A program made the translations under genes and the position numbers. Of a DNA stretch of 64,000 nt, positions 1 to 10,310 are shown piece after piece (the first letter of the stretch is position 1; each line of letters opens with the position of its first letter). The stretch covers positions 14,300,524-14,364,523 of the forward strand of contig OX637343.1 of NCBI GenBank assembly GCA_951799405.1, written 5' to 3'. The notes beneath the pieces are model-generated. The model ran no database searches, was not told where the DNA came from, and saw only the letters and a program-made list of their open reading frames with translations. The stretch is from Agapetus fuscipes. Its lineage: Eukaryota; Arthropoda; Insecta; Trichoptera; Glossosomatidae.

Positions 1-360
1 ATCAATTGTTGCATTGTGATGCTTTACAGAACATGTGAAGGCTACTAGAATGATCAGCTGACCTCCGGATGACCAATTCATCATCACCATCATCTGCATG
101 GATCTAATCATTTCAGTTTTAGAGCAGTTAGCTTAGTTTTGGCATTTTTGGAATGAACTAAATATTCTTTTATAAGCAGAGAGTGATCTGTACCCGTAGT
201 ACGAGTTTTTCATAATACTCAAAGTATCGAGTATTTGAGAAAAATGTAGGTATGTGAACTTGAAAAGCATAACTCGTAAGCACCAGACTACATAAGGGAA
301 GTGTGCTCTTTCAGAGACTTGGGGGAGAGACATCGTGCTCTCAGATAGGCACAGAGTGCA
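1..360. other. No gene recognised
   Basis: Nothing in this stretch reads as a host exon or a repeat shared with the rest of the window. The short frames here have no recognisable protein content. Confidence 0.4.
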
Positions 361-705
361 GCCCATGAGATGGTTTTACCTCTCAGATCACAAAAGACTG
401 TTTATGGGGATCGCGCTCTTTACTATGCAGGTCCCCAGCTCTGGAACGATCTTTCTCTGAGTCTCAGGCGGGCTGCTGACTACGACAGTTTCAGGGGAGG
501 CCTGAAGACACACCTTTTTTCTAAATTTTATGAAATTTCTGAACAGGAGCTCTACTATAACTTATTTTATAAATTATTTTTATTTTTATAAATTATTTTA
601 TTTACCATTTTAACATTTGTTTTAACGTATAAAGCGCCCTTGAGGTGATTGCTCACGGTACGGCGCTAAAGAAATTGTCCAGTTTTATTATTATTATTAT
701 TACCT
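361..705 (+). mobile_element. CR1/L2-like retrotransposon 3' end
   Basis: The frame at 370-591 encodes a C-terminal reverse-transcriptase motif of the type YGDRAL..AGPQLWNDL followed by FRGGLKTHLF, which is typical of the last residues of CR1/L2-clade elements. It is followed by a 3' end containing GCGCCCTTGAGG and CGGCGCTAAAGAAAT and an (ATT)n tail. The same layout recurs at 37395 and 57295. The copy is truncated at its 5' end, so only the tail of the protein remains. Confidence 0.75.
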
Positions 706-1039
706 ACTACGGGTACTGATAAGAAATGAATTGATCAAAGTAGTAAGATTACGAAAAATTCTGTAGAGAAGTACCTAGACAGCTACGAACTATGCATTTA
801 CTTACAAAGGCTGAGCTAACGTTTATATTAGGTGTATGGCTTTTCGGATAGAAAAAACCGTGTAGCATTTTGCCCTTTAGCGACCACAGGAAATCCTAGT
901 AACAGATGATCATCTGACAAGAGGCAGTCATTAATCATTGCGCTGAATACCAAATCTGTCGCTTAATTGGCAGCCAGGTCGGTATAATTGGCTTCCCAGT
1001 GTCTCAGCCTTCTCCCTGTCTGCAAGCATGCTCAACAAA
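706..1039. other. No gene recognised
   Basis: AT-rich sequence lying between the CR1/L2-like tail and the hAT-like insertion. I see no repeat shared with the rest of the window and no coding pattern. Confidence 0.4.
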
Positions 1040-1779
1040 CCAACGACCAGGCCCGGATTTAGGGCGGTTCGAGCGGTGCGACCGAACCAGGGCCCCCGCG
1101 GCCTGAGGGCCCCCAAAAGTCTTATTTTTTATCATTATTGTAAAAAAAAATTTGTATAGATTCAACTTTTCATCGCTTCCGGTTCATAACGCTACGTTTT
1201 ATGCAGACAAAGACTTCAATAATACAGAAATAAAAGCTTCTCACAACAAATCTTCCGGGGCCCCACAATAACTGATTAGGGCCCCGAACATTTCAAACAG
1301 TAATAAATAAATAAAGTTTCTCCTTAAAACTAAAAAAAATAAAGGTAACCAAAGAAAGATACCAAACATGTGCCATCATAAACTCCCAGGCATGTCACAT
1401 AATGGAACCTGTAGGATTATAGCAGTAAACTGCGCTATTGTTCCTACCATGGCGGCAAAACTTCCGACGCGACAGTTATAAATCTTTCACTAGTAATGTA
1501 ATAAAATGTAAACAGTATAAGTTTCGATACAAAAAAAATAGTGTATAGCGACGGGTAATGAATGGTCGGTCTTTGCTTCCACGTATTGTTTATATTGCTT
1601 TGTCGGCAAATTTTACCTGAGAACTAGTGGGTTCCTTTAAATTTCTGTCTTTCTTTTTTAGCTTTAGAAATGCATCAAAAGATGATAGGTAGGTACTTCT
1701 TAAAGTACTTGTATAATTTTTGCCCGACAACCGGTTTCATATTACGTTGATTATCAAAACAATCAGCTTTATAATCCGT

Positions 1780-1951
1780 GTTGCAAAGATCTATTAACAT
1801 TTAAGGCTCATATTAAATGCATGCACACAAGCAGGCACATATAATTCACGCTTAAATACGCTGCATATGTACATACAAAATAAACCAATCCTGTCATGAG
1901 CATAAACTTTCCAACTCCTGCCGCCTTTCCCTGAAACAAAGGGGGGCATTA
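1780..1951 (-). mobile_element. TTAGA-tailed repeat, copy 1
   Basis: Diverged minus-strand copy of the abundant repeat. It has the GTTGCAAAGAT end and the conserved CCTGAAACA hairpin region, but its outer part is missing. Confidence 0.7.
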
Positions 1952-1955
1952 AAAA

Positions 1956-2138
1956 AAACGCAACTAAGCTACACATATAACTTCTTGCCTGCATTATCCC
2001 CGAAGGAGTCGCATGTGGCGATTCGGGACCTATTTATTTTTACGGTTAAAGGGGCCGGCCTCACACCAAACACTTTCAGTTGAAGTGGGGGTTTCCCAGC
2101 TCCCGGGGGGGCGGGTTCTCATTTATTGTAAAGGCTGA
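1956..2138 (-). mobile_element. SINE-B, 3' half, split by insertion
   Basis: Minus-strand copy of the second tRNA-like SINE unit, running from GCAACTAAGCTACACAT to AAGGCTGAG. The rest of the same copy continues at 2638 with TAAACCTTGCCGG. The two halves were one element until the dimeric SINE at 2139-2637 inserted into it. Confidence 0.7.
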
Positions 2139-2637
2139 GTCCGTAGCTCAGTGGTAACACTGCGGACTCTGAATAGGAAGGTTGTGGGTTCGACTCCCGG
2201 CGGAGCACAAAAAATATACCATTTATATTTTCAAATTTGCTCTTCGCCGGGTTGAAAAATTCATAAAACCTTTACCAATGACCGGTCACCACAAGTCCAT
2301 CCAGCCTTACAGCAACTGGGTCTTGCTTGAGAATTGGCGCTTTGTAGCGACGACGATCAAGCTCGTAAAAAGGTCGATAGCTCAATTGGTAGAATGCTTG
2401 CATTCCATGCCGAGAGCAAGGGCTCGATCTCAAAGGTTCACTCAGCCTTCACAAGAAATGAGAACCAGTCCCCCGGGGAGCTTGGAAACCCCCACTTCAA
2501 CTGAAAGTGGTTGGTGTGAGGCCGGCCCCCTTACCTGTAAAAATAAATAGGTCCCGAAGCGCCACATGCGACCCCTTCGGGGATAACGCAGACAAGAGGT
2601 TACACTATATGTGTAGCTTAGTTGCGTTTTTTCGCGA
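2139..2637 (+). mobile_element. Heterodimeric tRNA-derived SINE (A+B)
   Basis: The left unit (2139-2370) starts with a tRNA-like head: TCCGTAGCTCAGTGG resembles a box A and GGGTTCGACTCCC a box B. A body ending GACGACGATCAAGCTCG follows. The right unit (about 2371-2637) starts with a second tRNA-like head, GATAGCTCAATTGGTAG, and ends TGTGTAGCTTAGTTGCG. Other A+B copies lie at 12676, 39500 and 58470. Frames crossing this element are not genes. Confidence 0.8.
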
Positions 2638-2778
2638 GTAAACCTTGCCGGTATTTTATTCCGGGGTTTGAAATAAACACCGTAACGGGAAATCATTTCT
2701 GACACCCTCGGTGGGATTCGATCTCGAGCTCACGGCATGGAATGCAAGCACTCTACCAACTGAGCTATCGACCGGACC
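2638..2778 (-). mobile_element. SINE-B, 5' tRNA-like half of split copy
   Basis: Continues the minus-strand copy that starts at 1956. It carries the reverse complement of the tRNA-like head (ACCAACTGAGCTATCGACC). Confidence 0.7.
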
Positions 2779-2804
2779 AATAGAATCTGCAAAAAAAATA
2801 ATTT

Positions 2805-2872
2805 AAAATCTCGTCGGGCATATGTCACAGGTCAATGTGACTAGGGTCCTTAGCAACCAATATTTAGCAACG
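2805..2872 (+). mobile_element. MITE fragment (GGTCCTTAGCAACCAAT family)
   Basis: Shares TCGTCGGGCA and GGTCCTTAGCAACCAAT with the copies at 10975, 57060, 57205 and 59565. Fragment only. Confidence 0.55.
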
Positions 2873-2927
2873 CCATTTCTTTCACACACCCGCGGTCACT
2901 TGTGGAATGTGAAAATTAATCTATTTA

Positions 2928-3030
2928 TTTTTAAATGTTAGGGTGCCGCACTTACACCAACCACTTAACTTGAAGGGAGATTTTCCAGCTCCCAAAGATT
3001 CTGGTTTTAATTTCCTCTCAAGGTTGAGCA
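2928..3030 (-). mobile_element. SINE-B fragment, diverged
   Basis: Degenerate match to the central part of SINE-B (CACCAACCACTTAACTTGAAG and TTTTCCAGCTCCC). Confidence 0.6.
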
Positions 3031-3073
3031 AGTCAATGGATAATACCTATAATACCTAATACCTATACACTAC

Positions 3074-3293
3074 GCAACTAAGCTACACATATAGTGTAAC
3101 TTCTTGCCGCGTTATCCCCGAAGGGGTCGCATGTGGCGAGTTGAACCTATTTATTTTTACAGGTAAGGGGGCCGGCCTTATGCCAACCACTTCAGTTGAA
3201 GTGGGGGTTTCCCAGCTCCCGAGGGGGCTGGTACTCATTTCTTGTGAAGGCTGAGTAAACCTTGCCGGTATTTTATTCCGGGGTTTGAAATTT
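3074..3293 (-). mobile_element. SINE-B, 3' part
   Basis: Well-preserved minus-strand SINE-B from CGCAACTAAGCTACACAT to CCGGGGTTTGAAAT. The tRNA-like head is missing. Confidence 0.75.
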
Positions 3294-3469
3294 ATCACTT
3301 GAATTTATCATGTAAACATTATCCATTGATGTATGAAAATTTAGAAATGTTAAAAACTAGTCGAATTCTTCTAAGAATCTTGCGAGAGTCTCAAGAGAAC
3401 GATTGATATAAATTATCCAGAAAACCTTATTGAAGAGAAATTGGTAACGATACAATATAACGATAACGT

Positions 3470-3722
3470 TCCTTGACTTATATGTTGGTATGAGGCTGAC
3501 CACCCATACCTACTGTAAAAAATGGTTCACTTTGCAATGTCATCCGTGTTCCAAAGTCGGCAAAAATTGCAGGGCTTTTGTTCATTTGAGGTTTTGATTT
3601 AAGTAATTTGTAAGTACACATTCAGCATTTGTGAGCGCGAACTTACACGTGTCTGTTTATGGGCATGCAATTAGATATGAGTTTTTAATTTAATATATGC
3701 TTGCAATTTAGAGTATAGATTA
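3470..3722 (+). mobile_element. TTAGA-tailed repeat, copy 2
   Basis: Begins CCTTGACTTATATGTTGGTATGA and ends with a TTGCAATTTAGAGTATAGAT tail. Confidence 0.75.
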
Positions 3723-4048
3723 TTACAGAGATATATAATCGTAAAAAAATAATTTTTTGTCCTTTGAAAAAATAGGGGTGGAAGGGGGAGGGGATTTTTT
3801 ACGAGGGGAGGGGGGCATATGGGGGGGCCCCCGAGCTTGTCCCCGCACCAGGGCCCCCAGAGGGGTTAATCCGGGCCTGCCAACGACACACATTTCGTTC
3901 AACACCAGACGACAATCTTTGTTGTCAATAGACAAAAACTAATCCAAGTATCACATACCGAAAAATTTCATGTGATTATACACTGGCTGAATACTTAGAT
4001 TTACTTTCAGTATGGCTAGTTTAGTATGGCTGTGGGCGTACATTCTAA

Positions 4049-4236
4049 ATCTAAATCTAAATCTAAGCTGCAAAGATATGTATTATTTGAGATTCATATT
4101 AAATGCATTCCCACAAGCAGACATGCATAATTTCGCGCTTACACATGCCGCATGTAGACCTACAATATAAATAACCCAATCTCAAATGAACATAAGCCCT
4201 GCAACTCTTGCCGACCTTCCCTGAAGCAGGGGTGAC
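4049..4236 (-). mobile_element. TTAGA-tailed repeat, copy 3
   Basis: Minus-strand copy with the (AAATCT)n tail at 4049-4070, followed by AAGCTGCAAAGATATG. The outer end is truncated after the GGGGTGACATT hairpin. Confidence 0.75.
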
Positions 4237-4295
4237 ATTAAATATACATCTATTAGATACACAATCTCTGATCTAAACGACGGCTAAATAAATAG

Positions 4296-4693
4296 GGCAT
4301 AAGCGACAAAAATACTTAATTGTACAGGAGAGAAGTTTAATGTTTGAGATTGCAGAAAAATGGCATAATTTTTTTTTTTCATATCGCTAAAATCAAAACA
4401 GCTCTTGAATTAAACAAATAAAGGCATTTATTGGCATTCCTATTCATGTGGTTGTAAGTACGATTTTTTTTCACAAGCGCCTTTAGGACAAAGCAGGTCA
4501 AAATCTTGTCGATTACACCGAAACCATACTTTGAAAACGCAGTTGTTTGCTTGGGCATAAACAACAACAAAAATCATTGTAGAGCTATGGGAGTTAGCGC
4601 ATTAGAAAGAGCGGAAAATTTTAAGTAAGATAGCATTCATAACTTATTTTTGACCTAAACGACACGACTGCCCTACTGCCTTTTAACCCTTCG
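4296..4693. mobile_element. Unclassified TIR element, copy 1
   Basis: Shares about 180 bp with 12379-12560, including GAGATTGCAGAAAAATGGCAT and GGCATTTATTGGCATTCCT. It ends TACTGCCTTTTAACCCTTCG, the inverse of the CGAAGGTTAAAAGGCAGTA that opens the second copy at 12362. That suggests terminal inverted repeats. No coding sequence is seen. Confidence 0.55.
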
Positions 4694-4749
4694 ATACATA
4701 TTATTATTTGTGATTGAAAAATGAAATTTGTTATGTACTCGTATTGTCG

Positions 4750-5010
4750 TATGTTCCTTGACTTCATTAGGTTGGTATGCGGCTGACCACCCATGCTGTA
4801 GAAAACGCTTCACTTTGCCAATGTCACCCCTGTTTCAGGGAAGGTCAGCAAGAGTTGCAGGGTGTATATCCATTTGAGATTTGAGTTTTTATGTTGTAGG
4901 TTCACGTGCGGACTTTTCAAGCGCGAACTTGTACGTGTCTGCTTGTGAGAATGCATATAATGTCAATCCCTAATGTTACATATATTTGAAACTTAGATTA
5001 GATTAGATTA
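4750..5010 (+). mobile_element. TTAGA-tailed repeat, copy 4
   Basis: Full-length copy. It starts CCTTGACTTCATTAGGTTGG and ends with the simple tail (AGATT)n. Confidence 0.8.
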
Positions 5011-5084
5011 GAATCACACTTTATTTTGATTTTTCTTTGATTGGAGCTTGGTGCAACAGACCCATAGACAGTCTCTGATCATAA

Positions 5085-5210
5085 TATATAGGTGCATCAG
5101 CGGCATAAGTGCCCTTGGAGTGACTACATAACGAAACGGCGCTATAAAGAAATCATCAACTCATCATCATCATCATCCTCATCATCATCATCATCATCAT
5201 CATCATCGTA
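5085..5210 (+). mobile_element. CR1/L2-like 3' end with (ATC)n tail
   Basis: Contains GTGCCCTTGGAGTGACTAC and ACGGCGCTATAAAGAAATC, followed by a (TCA)n microsatellite at about 5157-5207. It matches the 3' end at 37600. No coding part remains. Confidence 0.65.
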
Positions 5211-5534
5211 TGAAATCGCAATGTCTACGGTAACAGTTTTATCTAGGAATCAAGATGGCACTTTTTAATGACTGCAGTTTTTTTTTGTCACGATTCCATA
5301 AAGTGGCTCTTCCGCTTCTCGAGCGTTGGCCTAAAAAACAATCATAAATCATGCAGAGAGGCTCTTCCATATAATTCCAGGAGCCGAGGAATCCCCCAGG
5401 AATCTGTGCGGGGAATGCGGAGGCCGGGAAGTCACTTAACTTGCTCACCACGTGAACTTGAACCAGATCTTCGTCCTGCACTTCTCAAAATATAACACAA
5501 ATAACTCTTCAAATTGTTTTGGTGAAACGATTCC
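5211..5534. other. No gene recognised
   Basis: Short open frames exist on both strands but have no recognisable content. The stretch lies between the (ATC)n tail and a palindromic MITE. Confidence 0.4.
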
Positions 5535-5787
5535 ACGACATATCGGTAAAAGACAACTCGTCCAACGACAACTCGGCCATTGACAAATCGGTCACTCGAC
5601 ACTTCGTCCACACGACATTTGGTCCACACGTCGAGTGACCGATTTGTCTATCGCCGAGTTGTCTTTGGACGGGTTGTCGTTGACCGAATTATCGTTGGCC
5701 GAAAAGTCGTGTGGACGAAGTGTCGTGTGACCGATTTGTCAATGGCCGAACTGCCGTTGGACGAGTTGTCTTTTACCGATATGTCGT
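5535..5787. mobile_element. Palindromic MITE with internal subrepeats
   Basis: A 253-bp element whose outer 80 or so bases are near-perfect inverted copies: it starts ACGACATATCGGTAAAAGAC and ends with its exact inverse. Inside, 10-12 bp variants of GACAACTCGTCC and GACCGATTTGTC recur many times. Frames across it arise from these subrepeats and are not genes. Confidence 0.8.
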
Positions 5788-5799
5788 GACACGGGTGAT

Positions 5800-6135
5800 A
5801 CCTACATTGTGGAATTTCATTTTAAATATTTGATTAAAAAAAAATGTGAGAACTTTTTAATTAACGTCCAGATCGCCCCGATATCCTCCCCCCTCCTTTC
5901 AATTTTAGCCCCGCCCCCTCCCCCATTTTAATTGAAAGTCATATGTATTAGTTTTAAGTTTAGTAGGCTAACGGTGCTATTCTTAGACATTCTAATAATC
6001 TGAGTGGCATTAGAAAAAGTGAACCAAGTTTTTACAGCAAAGTGAGGTCAGCCTCGTAACATCTTATTAGACAAAGACTGCAGAATTTCAGATGATTGAT
6101 AAATTGACGTCTAGCGGAGAATTGAAGGAGGCTGA
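5800..6135. other. No gene; fragment of GGGGCTATTC MITE
   Basis: Contains a polypyrimidine stretch (5885-5930) and, at about 5968-5995, GGTGCTATTCTTAGACATTC, the terminus of the MITE found at 19258 and 56210. Nothing else is recognised. Confidence 0.4.
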
Positions 6136-6139
6136 CGAA

Positions 6140-6372
6140 AAATAAAAATCAAAACCCTAGTGTGAAAGGAAAAAGAGGTAAGGGACGACCAAGAAAAGTA
6201 TGGAGTGATCAAGGAGATTGTGAAAGAATGGGAAAGAAGAAAATGCATGAAAAAGGTGATGGATATGACTGACTTGAAAGAGGTATGCAAGGATAGGAAG
6301 AAATGGAGGCAGCTCTGCAGAGGCTCTGGCCACCCTTAGCGGAATGGCGACAGAGTTACAGTAACAGTTACT
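6140..6372 (+). mobile_element. RTE-like retrotransposon 3' end
   Basis: Broken frame matching the C-terminus of an RTE-type reverse transcriptase ([20 protein letters not shown]), then CTCTGCAGAGGCTCTGGCC and CGGAATGGCGACAGAGTTAC. The better copies are at 11061 and 21063. This copy carries small deletions. Confidence 0.7.
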
Positions 6373-6379
6373 ACCCAAA

Positions 6380-6986
6380 AAATCTTCTACGAAATTTCCT
6401 GTTCACAAGTATTTTCTGAAAATCACTATAACATTTGAGAAGCATGTTTGGCACCATGAGTCCGCTAATGAACCCTTGTCCCACGGGTCCCCTAAGGCTC
6501 CTAGTACCCCAAATGTAAAATCAACCTCAACCACAAAGTATCGCCAAAAAACATACAGAAACTGAATCGTCCACTAGAGGTACTGTTTCAGATTCTCTCA
6601 CTTTTTTCTTTGGAAGCGCTTTGCACGAAGCTTTATACTCGGAGTCTGTGCCTCCATACCCTGCAGGACTTCCGCGACCAGGCTTTCCTATTAACCATTT
6701 GACTTCCTCAACTCCTGGCTCGTTAGAACACCACATAACCTGATGGTGGACCTTGTTCGCACGTGGTTTCACACCATTAAAGTTTACATATTTTTGTTCA
6801 CACCAATATAGATCAATACTTTTTTTTTTACCTATGTAGCTTGCGAAATATGCTACATGAAGGTTTTATGAAGGAGCCATGTTGATGTTGTACATAGATA
6901 CTTGTGTGTGTGTGTGTGTCCGCCTCTAGTAAAATGATTAAATATATGATAATTAAATTGAGATTAAATATGAGATTAAATATAAT
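6380..6986. other. No gene recognised; (GT)n microsatellite
   Basis: Includes a (TG)n run at about 6902-6919. The minus-strand frame at 6527-6772 has no recognised motif. I do not call a gene. Confidence 0.4.
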
Positions 6987-7547
6987 ATGATAATTCAAAT
7001 GATGGGTTTTGTGTTTCGTGTGACAAAAAAATTCAAAATGATATCGAGCTATATGACTTTATATCATTCATTGATACGATCACAACTAGAATTTGCTGTG
7101 ACTGTATGGAACCCTTTTTATGATGTGTATAAAACTCTACTAGAGTCGGTTCAAAGAAAATTTACGAAAATATTGTTCCATCGGTTAAGCTACGAAAACC
7201 GCTCTTACGACAAACGCCTACTTCATCTAAATCTGGTAAGTATTGATAATCGATGTTTAATATTGAGTGCGTTGACTCTGAGGAGTATCTGTCTATCGGA
7301 AACGGATTGCCCTGGTCTTCTATGTCAAATTAAGTTTCGTATACCAAGATGCGCATCTCGTTCTTCACAATTATTTTTTCTGTCAAAATGTCGAACAAAT
7401 GCAGGTCAAAGAGCTCCTATTCATAGAATGTGCAGTGATTTTAATAAATATTTTAATGATTTAGATTTGTTTAATAAGGGGAAATACTCCTTTAGGGGGG
7501 ACTTGATGAAAACTATATATAAAATGTCTTTTACACCCAGTTTATAG
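6987..7547 (+). pseudogene. Non-LTR reverse transcriptase C-terminal fragment
   Basis: A 186-residue frame resembles the region downstream of the polymerase domain in jockey/CR1-group reverse transcriptases. It has FKMISSYMTLYHSLIRSQLE followed by VWNPFYDVYKTLLESVQRKF and a later LHLNLVSIDNRCLILSALTL-like helix. These match the usual order L..LY.SLVRS.LEYA..VWNP, then IE..Q.KF, then L.SLE.RR. The polymerase and endonuclease parts are absent, so this is a 5'-truncated copy. No host gene is adjacent. Confidence 0.75.
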
Positions 7548-8100
7548 GTGCTGATTGGGCTTTTTGTTCTTCTTTTTTATTCTTCTCTTTTTTCTTCTTT
7601 AACTTTTACATTCTTATGTTTTTCTTTGTTTACTCTTCTTGTTTCTCCTTGTTATTTTTGTTTCTTTTACTAATTTTATTACTTTTGAATTTTGACTTCC
7701 TCTACTTCTTTTATATTTTTATGTCAGCTACATTAAATTTAAAATATATATGTGGGAAATTTTTAAGGATGTAGGCATTTTAAATTATATGTATCCACTT
7801 TTTTGTTTATTGCAACTGTGTCTGTATCTGTTTTTTCTCCTAATAAAGTAAAATAAAAATAATAGACTGGTCTGGTACAGTCCACTATATAATAATCTAG
7901 AACAAGCAAGAATGGTCCCTTTTGTACCTATATAATGTGAGCCGCAATGTGTGCAGGCCACAGTCGATTGAAACATTGAGCCGTGTAGTCGATAAGCCAA
8001 GAGCTGGAAAAGTGATCAATACGTTATAAGCCGACATTGTGTAAAATGAATCTTGAAAAAGAAATAAATTGTAGTTTGAATAAAAGAACCCAATAAAAAT
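7548..8100. other. Probable 3' UTR of truncated retrotransposon, then unassigned DNA
   Basis: A pyrimidine-rich stretch (7560-7700) directly follows the reverse-transcriptase stop. It could be the element's 3' UTR. A recognisable poly-A or microsatellite end is not clear. Nothing else is recognised. Confidence 0.35.
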
Positions 8101-8104
8101 CATA

Positions 8105-8235
8105 ACAATATGAAGATGGAAGTCTCATCACCACGGTAATTCTTACCTACCAAATATCGGTGATATTTGTATGAAGACCTGTTAATCCAAGATGGCCGCA
8201 AGTGAACAGCTGATTAGTCTTCATACTAATATTAA
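8105..8235. mobile_element. MITE fragment (GGGGCTATTC family)
   Basis: Shares GTATGAAGACCTGT, AATCCAAGATGG and GAACAGCTGATTAGT with the MITEs at 19258 and 56210. The termini are missing. Confidence 0.6.
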
Positions 8236-8518
8236 ATAAAGATGCATTATTATTAACTAAAATATGAAATAATTAATTATTAATGGATTATGTTATTACC
8301 TGTTTCTGGACAAGCAAAATAGGTTAATGAATTGCATTCCTCTTCACAAAATGATGGATGGTTATAAAATCATATTATTCAGCCACCTTTTCATGCCTTT
8401 TATTATTTTCACCCTTTTTGCACAACAACTAACAAAATTATTTATCCTACTCCCATTGTGTAACCAAAATGTCGTCCACATTCAAATAAAATATAAATCG
8501 GCCATATGGCTACATTTA

Positions 8519-9656
8519 CAGTGGAACCTCTCTTAAGGACAACCTCTCAAACGAGTAATTCGCATAACGAGCTTATGTAGTTGGATCGTATTTCACAGCA
8601 AGAGCCAGCTAAAGAAACTCCAGTCTGTACTCAATGCAGCGGCAAGACGCTTCATGGCGCTTCAAAATTTTGTCACATTACGCCGCATTTGAAGTCCTTT
8701 CACTGGCTGAAGATTCATGACGGGTCCAGTACAAGATAGGCTATATCGCTGGAACTCGGCATCTATAGGACGCTGGACGAACAGGCTTGTCAGCCAACTC
8801 GAGCCTTGGTACTCGAGGAAGCATGGCTGCCTGAACTACCGGCTCACGCAGATGCTGAGTGGACACGGTTGTTTCGGATTTTACCTACACCGAATAGGAA
8901 AAGAAGCAACTGCAGCATGCTGGCACTGCGACTCAGAAAATGATGACGCGGAGCACACGCTACTGTCGTGTCCTGCCTGGGCGGACCACAGGGGGTCATT
9001 AATGGCAACCATTGTGGTCGATCGACTAGACCTGGACATGGTAGTACCGTCAATGCTCCAATGAGAAGAGAACTGGCGGGTCTGGGATACCTTTGCCTTT
9101 GAGGATGACCAAGAGTCATGAAAAGGCGCTATAAAAATCTTGCATTATTCGAAATTTTTTCAAAAATCGAAAGAGAGTTTTTTGGTCGAGGAAGAGGAAG
9201 TAGCAGAGCAACAATCTTCTGGCGCAATAAGAGAAATGCTGTAAGCATGGGAAACTGTTTCATCGTACTTACATTGAGAAGCATCATCCCAATCAGGAGG
9301 TGGCTATGCGGGCTACAAATTTATTCAAGGATAACGCTGTGCCACATTTTCACCAACTTTTAAAGAGTCGGCTAAAACAAATGTCTCCTGACAGCTTTCT
9401 AGTAAAAAAATAATTATTTGTCATAAATAATAAGCTAGTTTCGATTAAAAAATATTTTTATCCAGGTTGTTACGATCATTAACAATTTATAAACATGTAA
9501 TTTTTTTTTAATAAACGTTAAAAAGTTAAAGTTCGCATAGAACGCACTATCGTGTTTTACATTGTTGTATATGGAATAATTACTTTCGCTTAACGAGGGT
9601 TTATATAACGAGCGAGATTCTAGAACGAATCATGCTCGTTGTGAGAGGTTCCATTG
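8519..9656. mobile_element. pogo/Tigger-like element with nested retrotransposon
   Basis: Begins CAGTGGAACCTCTC and ends GAGAGGTTCCATTG, flanked by TA on both sides. This matches pogo/Tigger-type transposons. The subterminal repeats (AACGAG) are also present near both ends. The interior holds reverse-transcriptase fragments (8600-9120) rather than a recognisable transposase. Confidence 0.7.
8590..9120 (+). pseudogene. Reverse-transcriptase fragments, L2- and R1-like
   Basis: Reading from 8605, KLQSVLNAAARRFMAL resembles the CR1/L2 motif QNAAARL. The frame at 8717-9064 then resembles the C-terminus of R1-clade elements: NYRLTQMLSGHGCFGFYL, followed by the zinc-knuckle-like CWHCDSENDDAEHTLLSCPAW. 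The first fragment is in a different frame from the second and is interrupted. Both are 5'-truncated remnants inside the pogo-like element. Confidence 0.7.
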
Positions 9657-9974
9657 TATTATAAATGAATCGAAATATTATCATGCTTGCAGATTCAAGA
9701 TGCAAAAATATCCCAAACAAAGGATTCCGAGTAGCGAGCACATGTCACTTTTTGCAACGAAGGGCTTGCAATATTTTTTGCCTAGCTACCTGTGGGTAAA
9801 AAAAATCAAGATGGCGCAGGACAAAGGGTCCAACAGCTTTCACCTTTCGCATCATCTGAACAAATATAGATTCAGATCGACATGGGTTTTCGTATCGCCA
9901 CATTATGTATGAACATAACCAGAATATTTTTTTATGTAATTTATTAAAGGGCTGTTCAACCATAACCAACTCTT
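9657..9974. other. No gene recognised
   Basis: Frames on both strands here are short and featureless. No shared repeat was seen. Confidence 0.35.
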
Positions 9975-10210
9975 AAATATATAATCTAAGTTGCAAAGAT
10001 ATTTTAACATTTAAAGCTCATATCAAATGCATGCCCACAAACAGACACGTGTAGTTGTTGAATGTGTACTTCCAAATTAAAATCCAAACCTCAAATCAAC
10101 ATAAACCCTGCAACTTTTGCCGACCTTTCCTGAAATAGGGGTGAGATTGGCAAAGTGAACCATTTTTTTACAGTATGGGTGGTCAGCCTCATACCAACCT
10201 ATAAGTCAAG
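9975..10210 (-). mobile_element. TTAGA-tailed repeat, copy 5
   Basis: Minus-strand copy from ATAATCTAAGTTGCAAAGAT to ACCAACCTATAAGTCAAGGA. It belongs to the subfamily with the ATTATAG-type tail. Confidence 0.75.
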
Positions 10211-10310
10211 GACAAGGCCATACTAGAGATACAGTCAAGGAATACTCAATATTTAATTTCTGACATTTTAGTTTTCTATTTTTATTATCAGCTAATTTCC
10301 TAGACTAATA

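Larger units (their letters stand above)
1040..3887. mobile_element. hAT-like element with 8-bp target duplication
   Basis: An element from 1048 to 3879 begins CAGGCCCGGATT and ends with the exact reverse complement, AATCCGGGCCTG. It is flanked by a perfect 8-bp direct repeat, CCAACGAC, at 1040-1047 and 3880-3887. CAGG termini and 8-bp duplications are hallmarks of hAT transposons. Both ends carry runs of GGGCCCCC. No transposase frame is visible. The interior is filled by later insertions: TTAGA-tailed repeats at 1780 and 3470 and SINEs from 1956 to 3293. The original element was therefore probably much shorter and non-autonomous. Confidence 0.8.

Noticed and set aside
2139..2210. Functional tRNA genes at the TCCGTAGCTCAGTGG and GATAGCTCAGTTGG heads
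   Set aside because: Stems do not close into a full cloverleaf, and the same sequences recur as SINE heads throughout the window.
2182..2550. 122-codon plus-strand frame
   Set aside because: It spans the heterodimeric SINE and matches no protein; similar chance frames appear in other SINE copies (15201, 39476).
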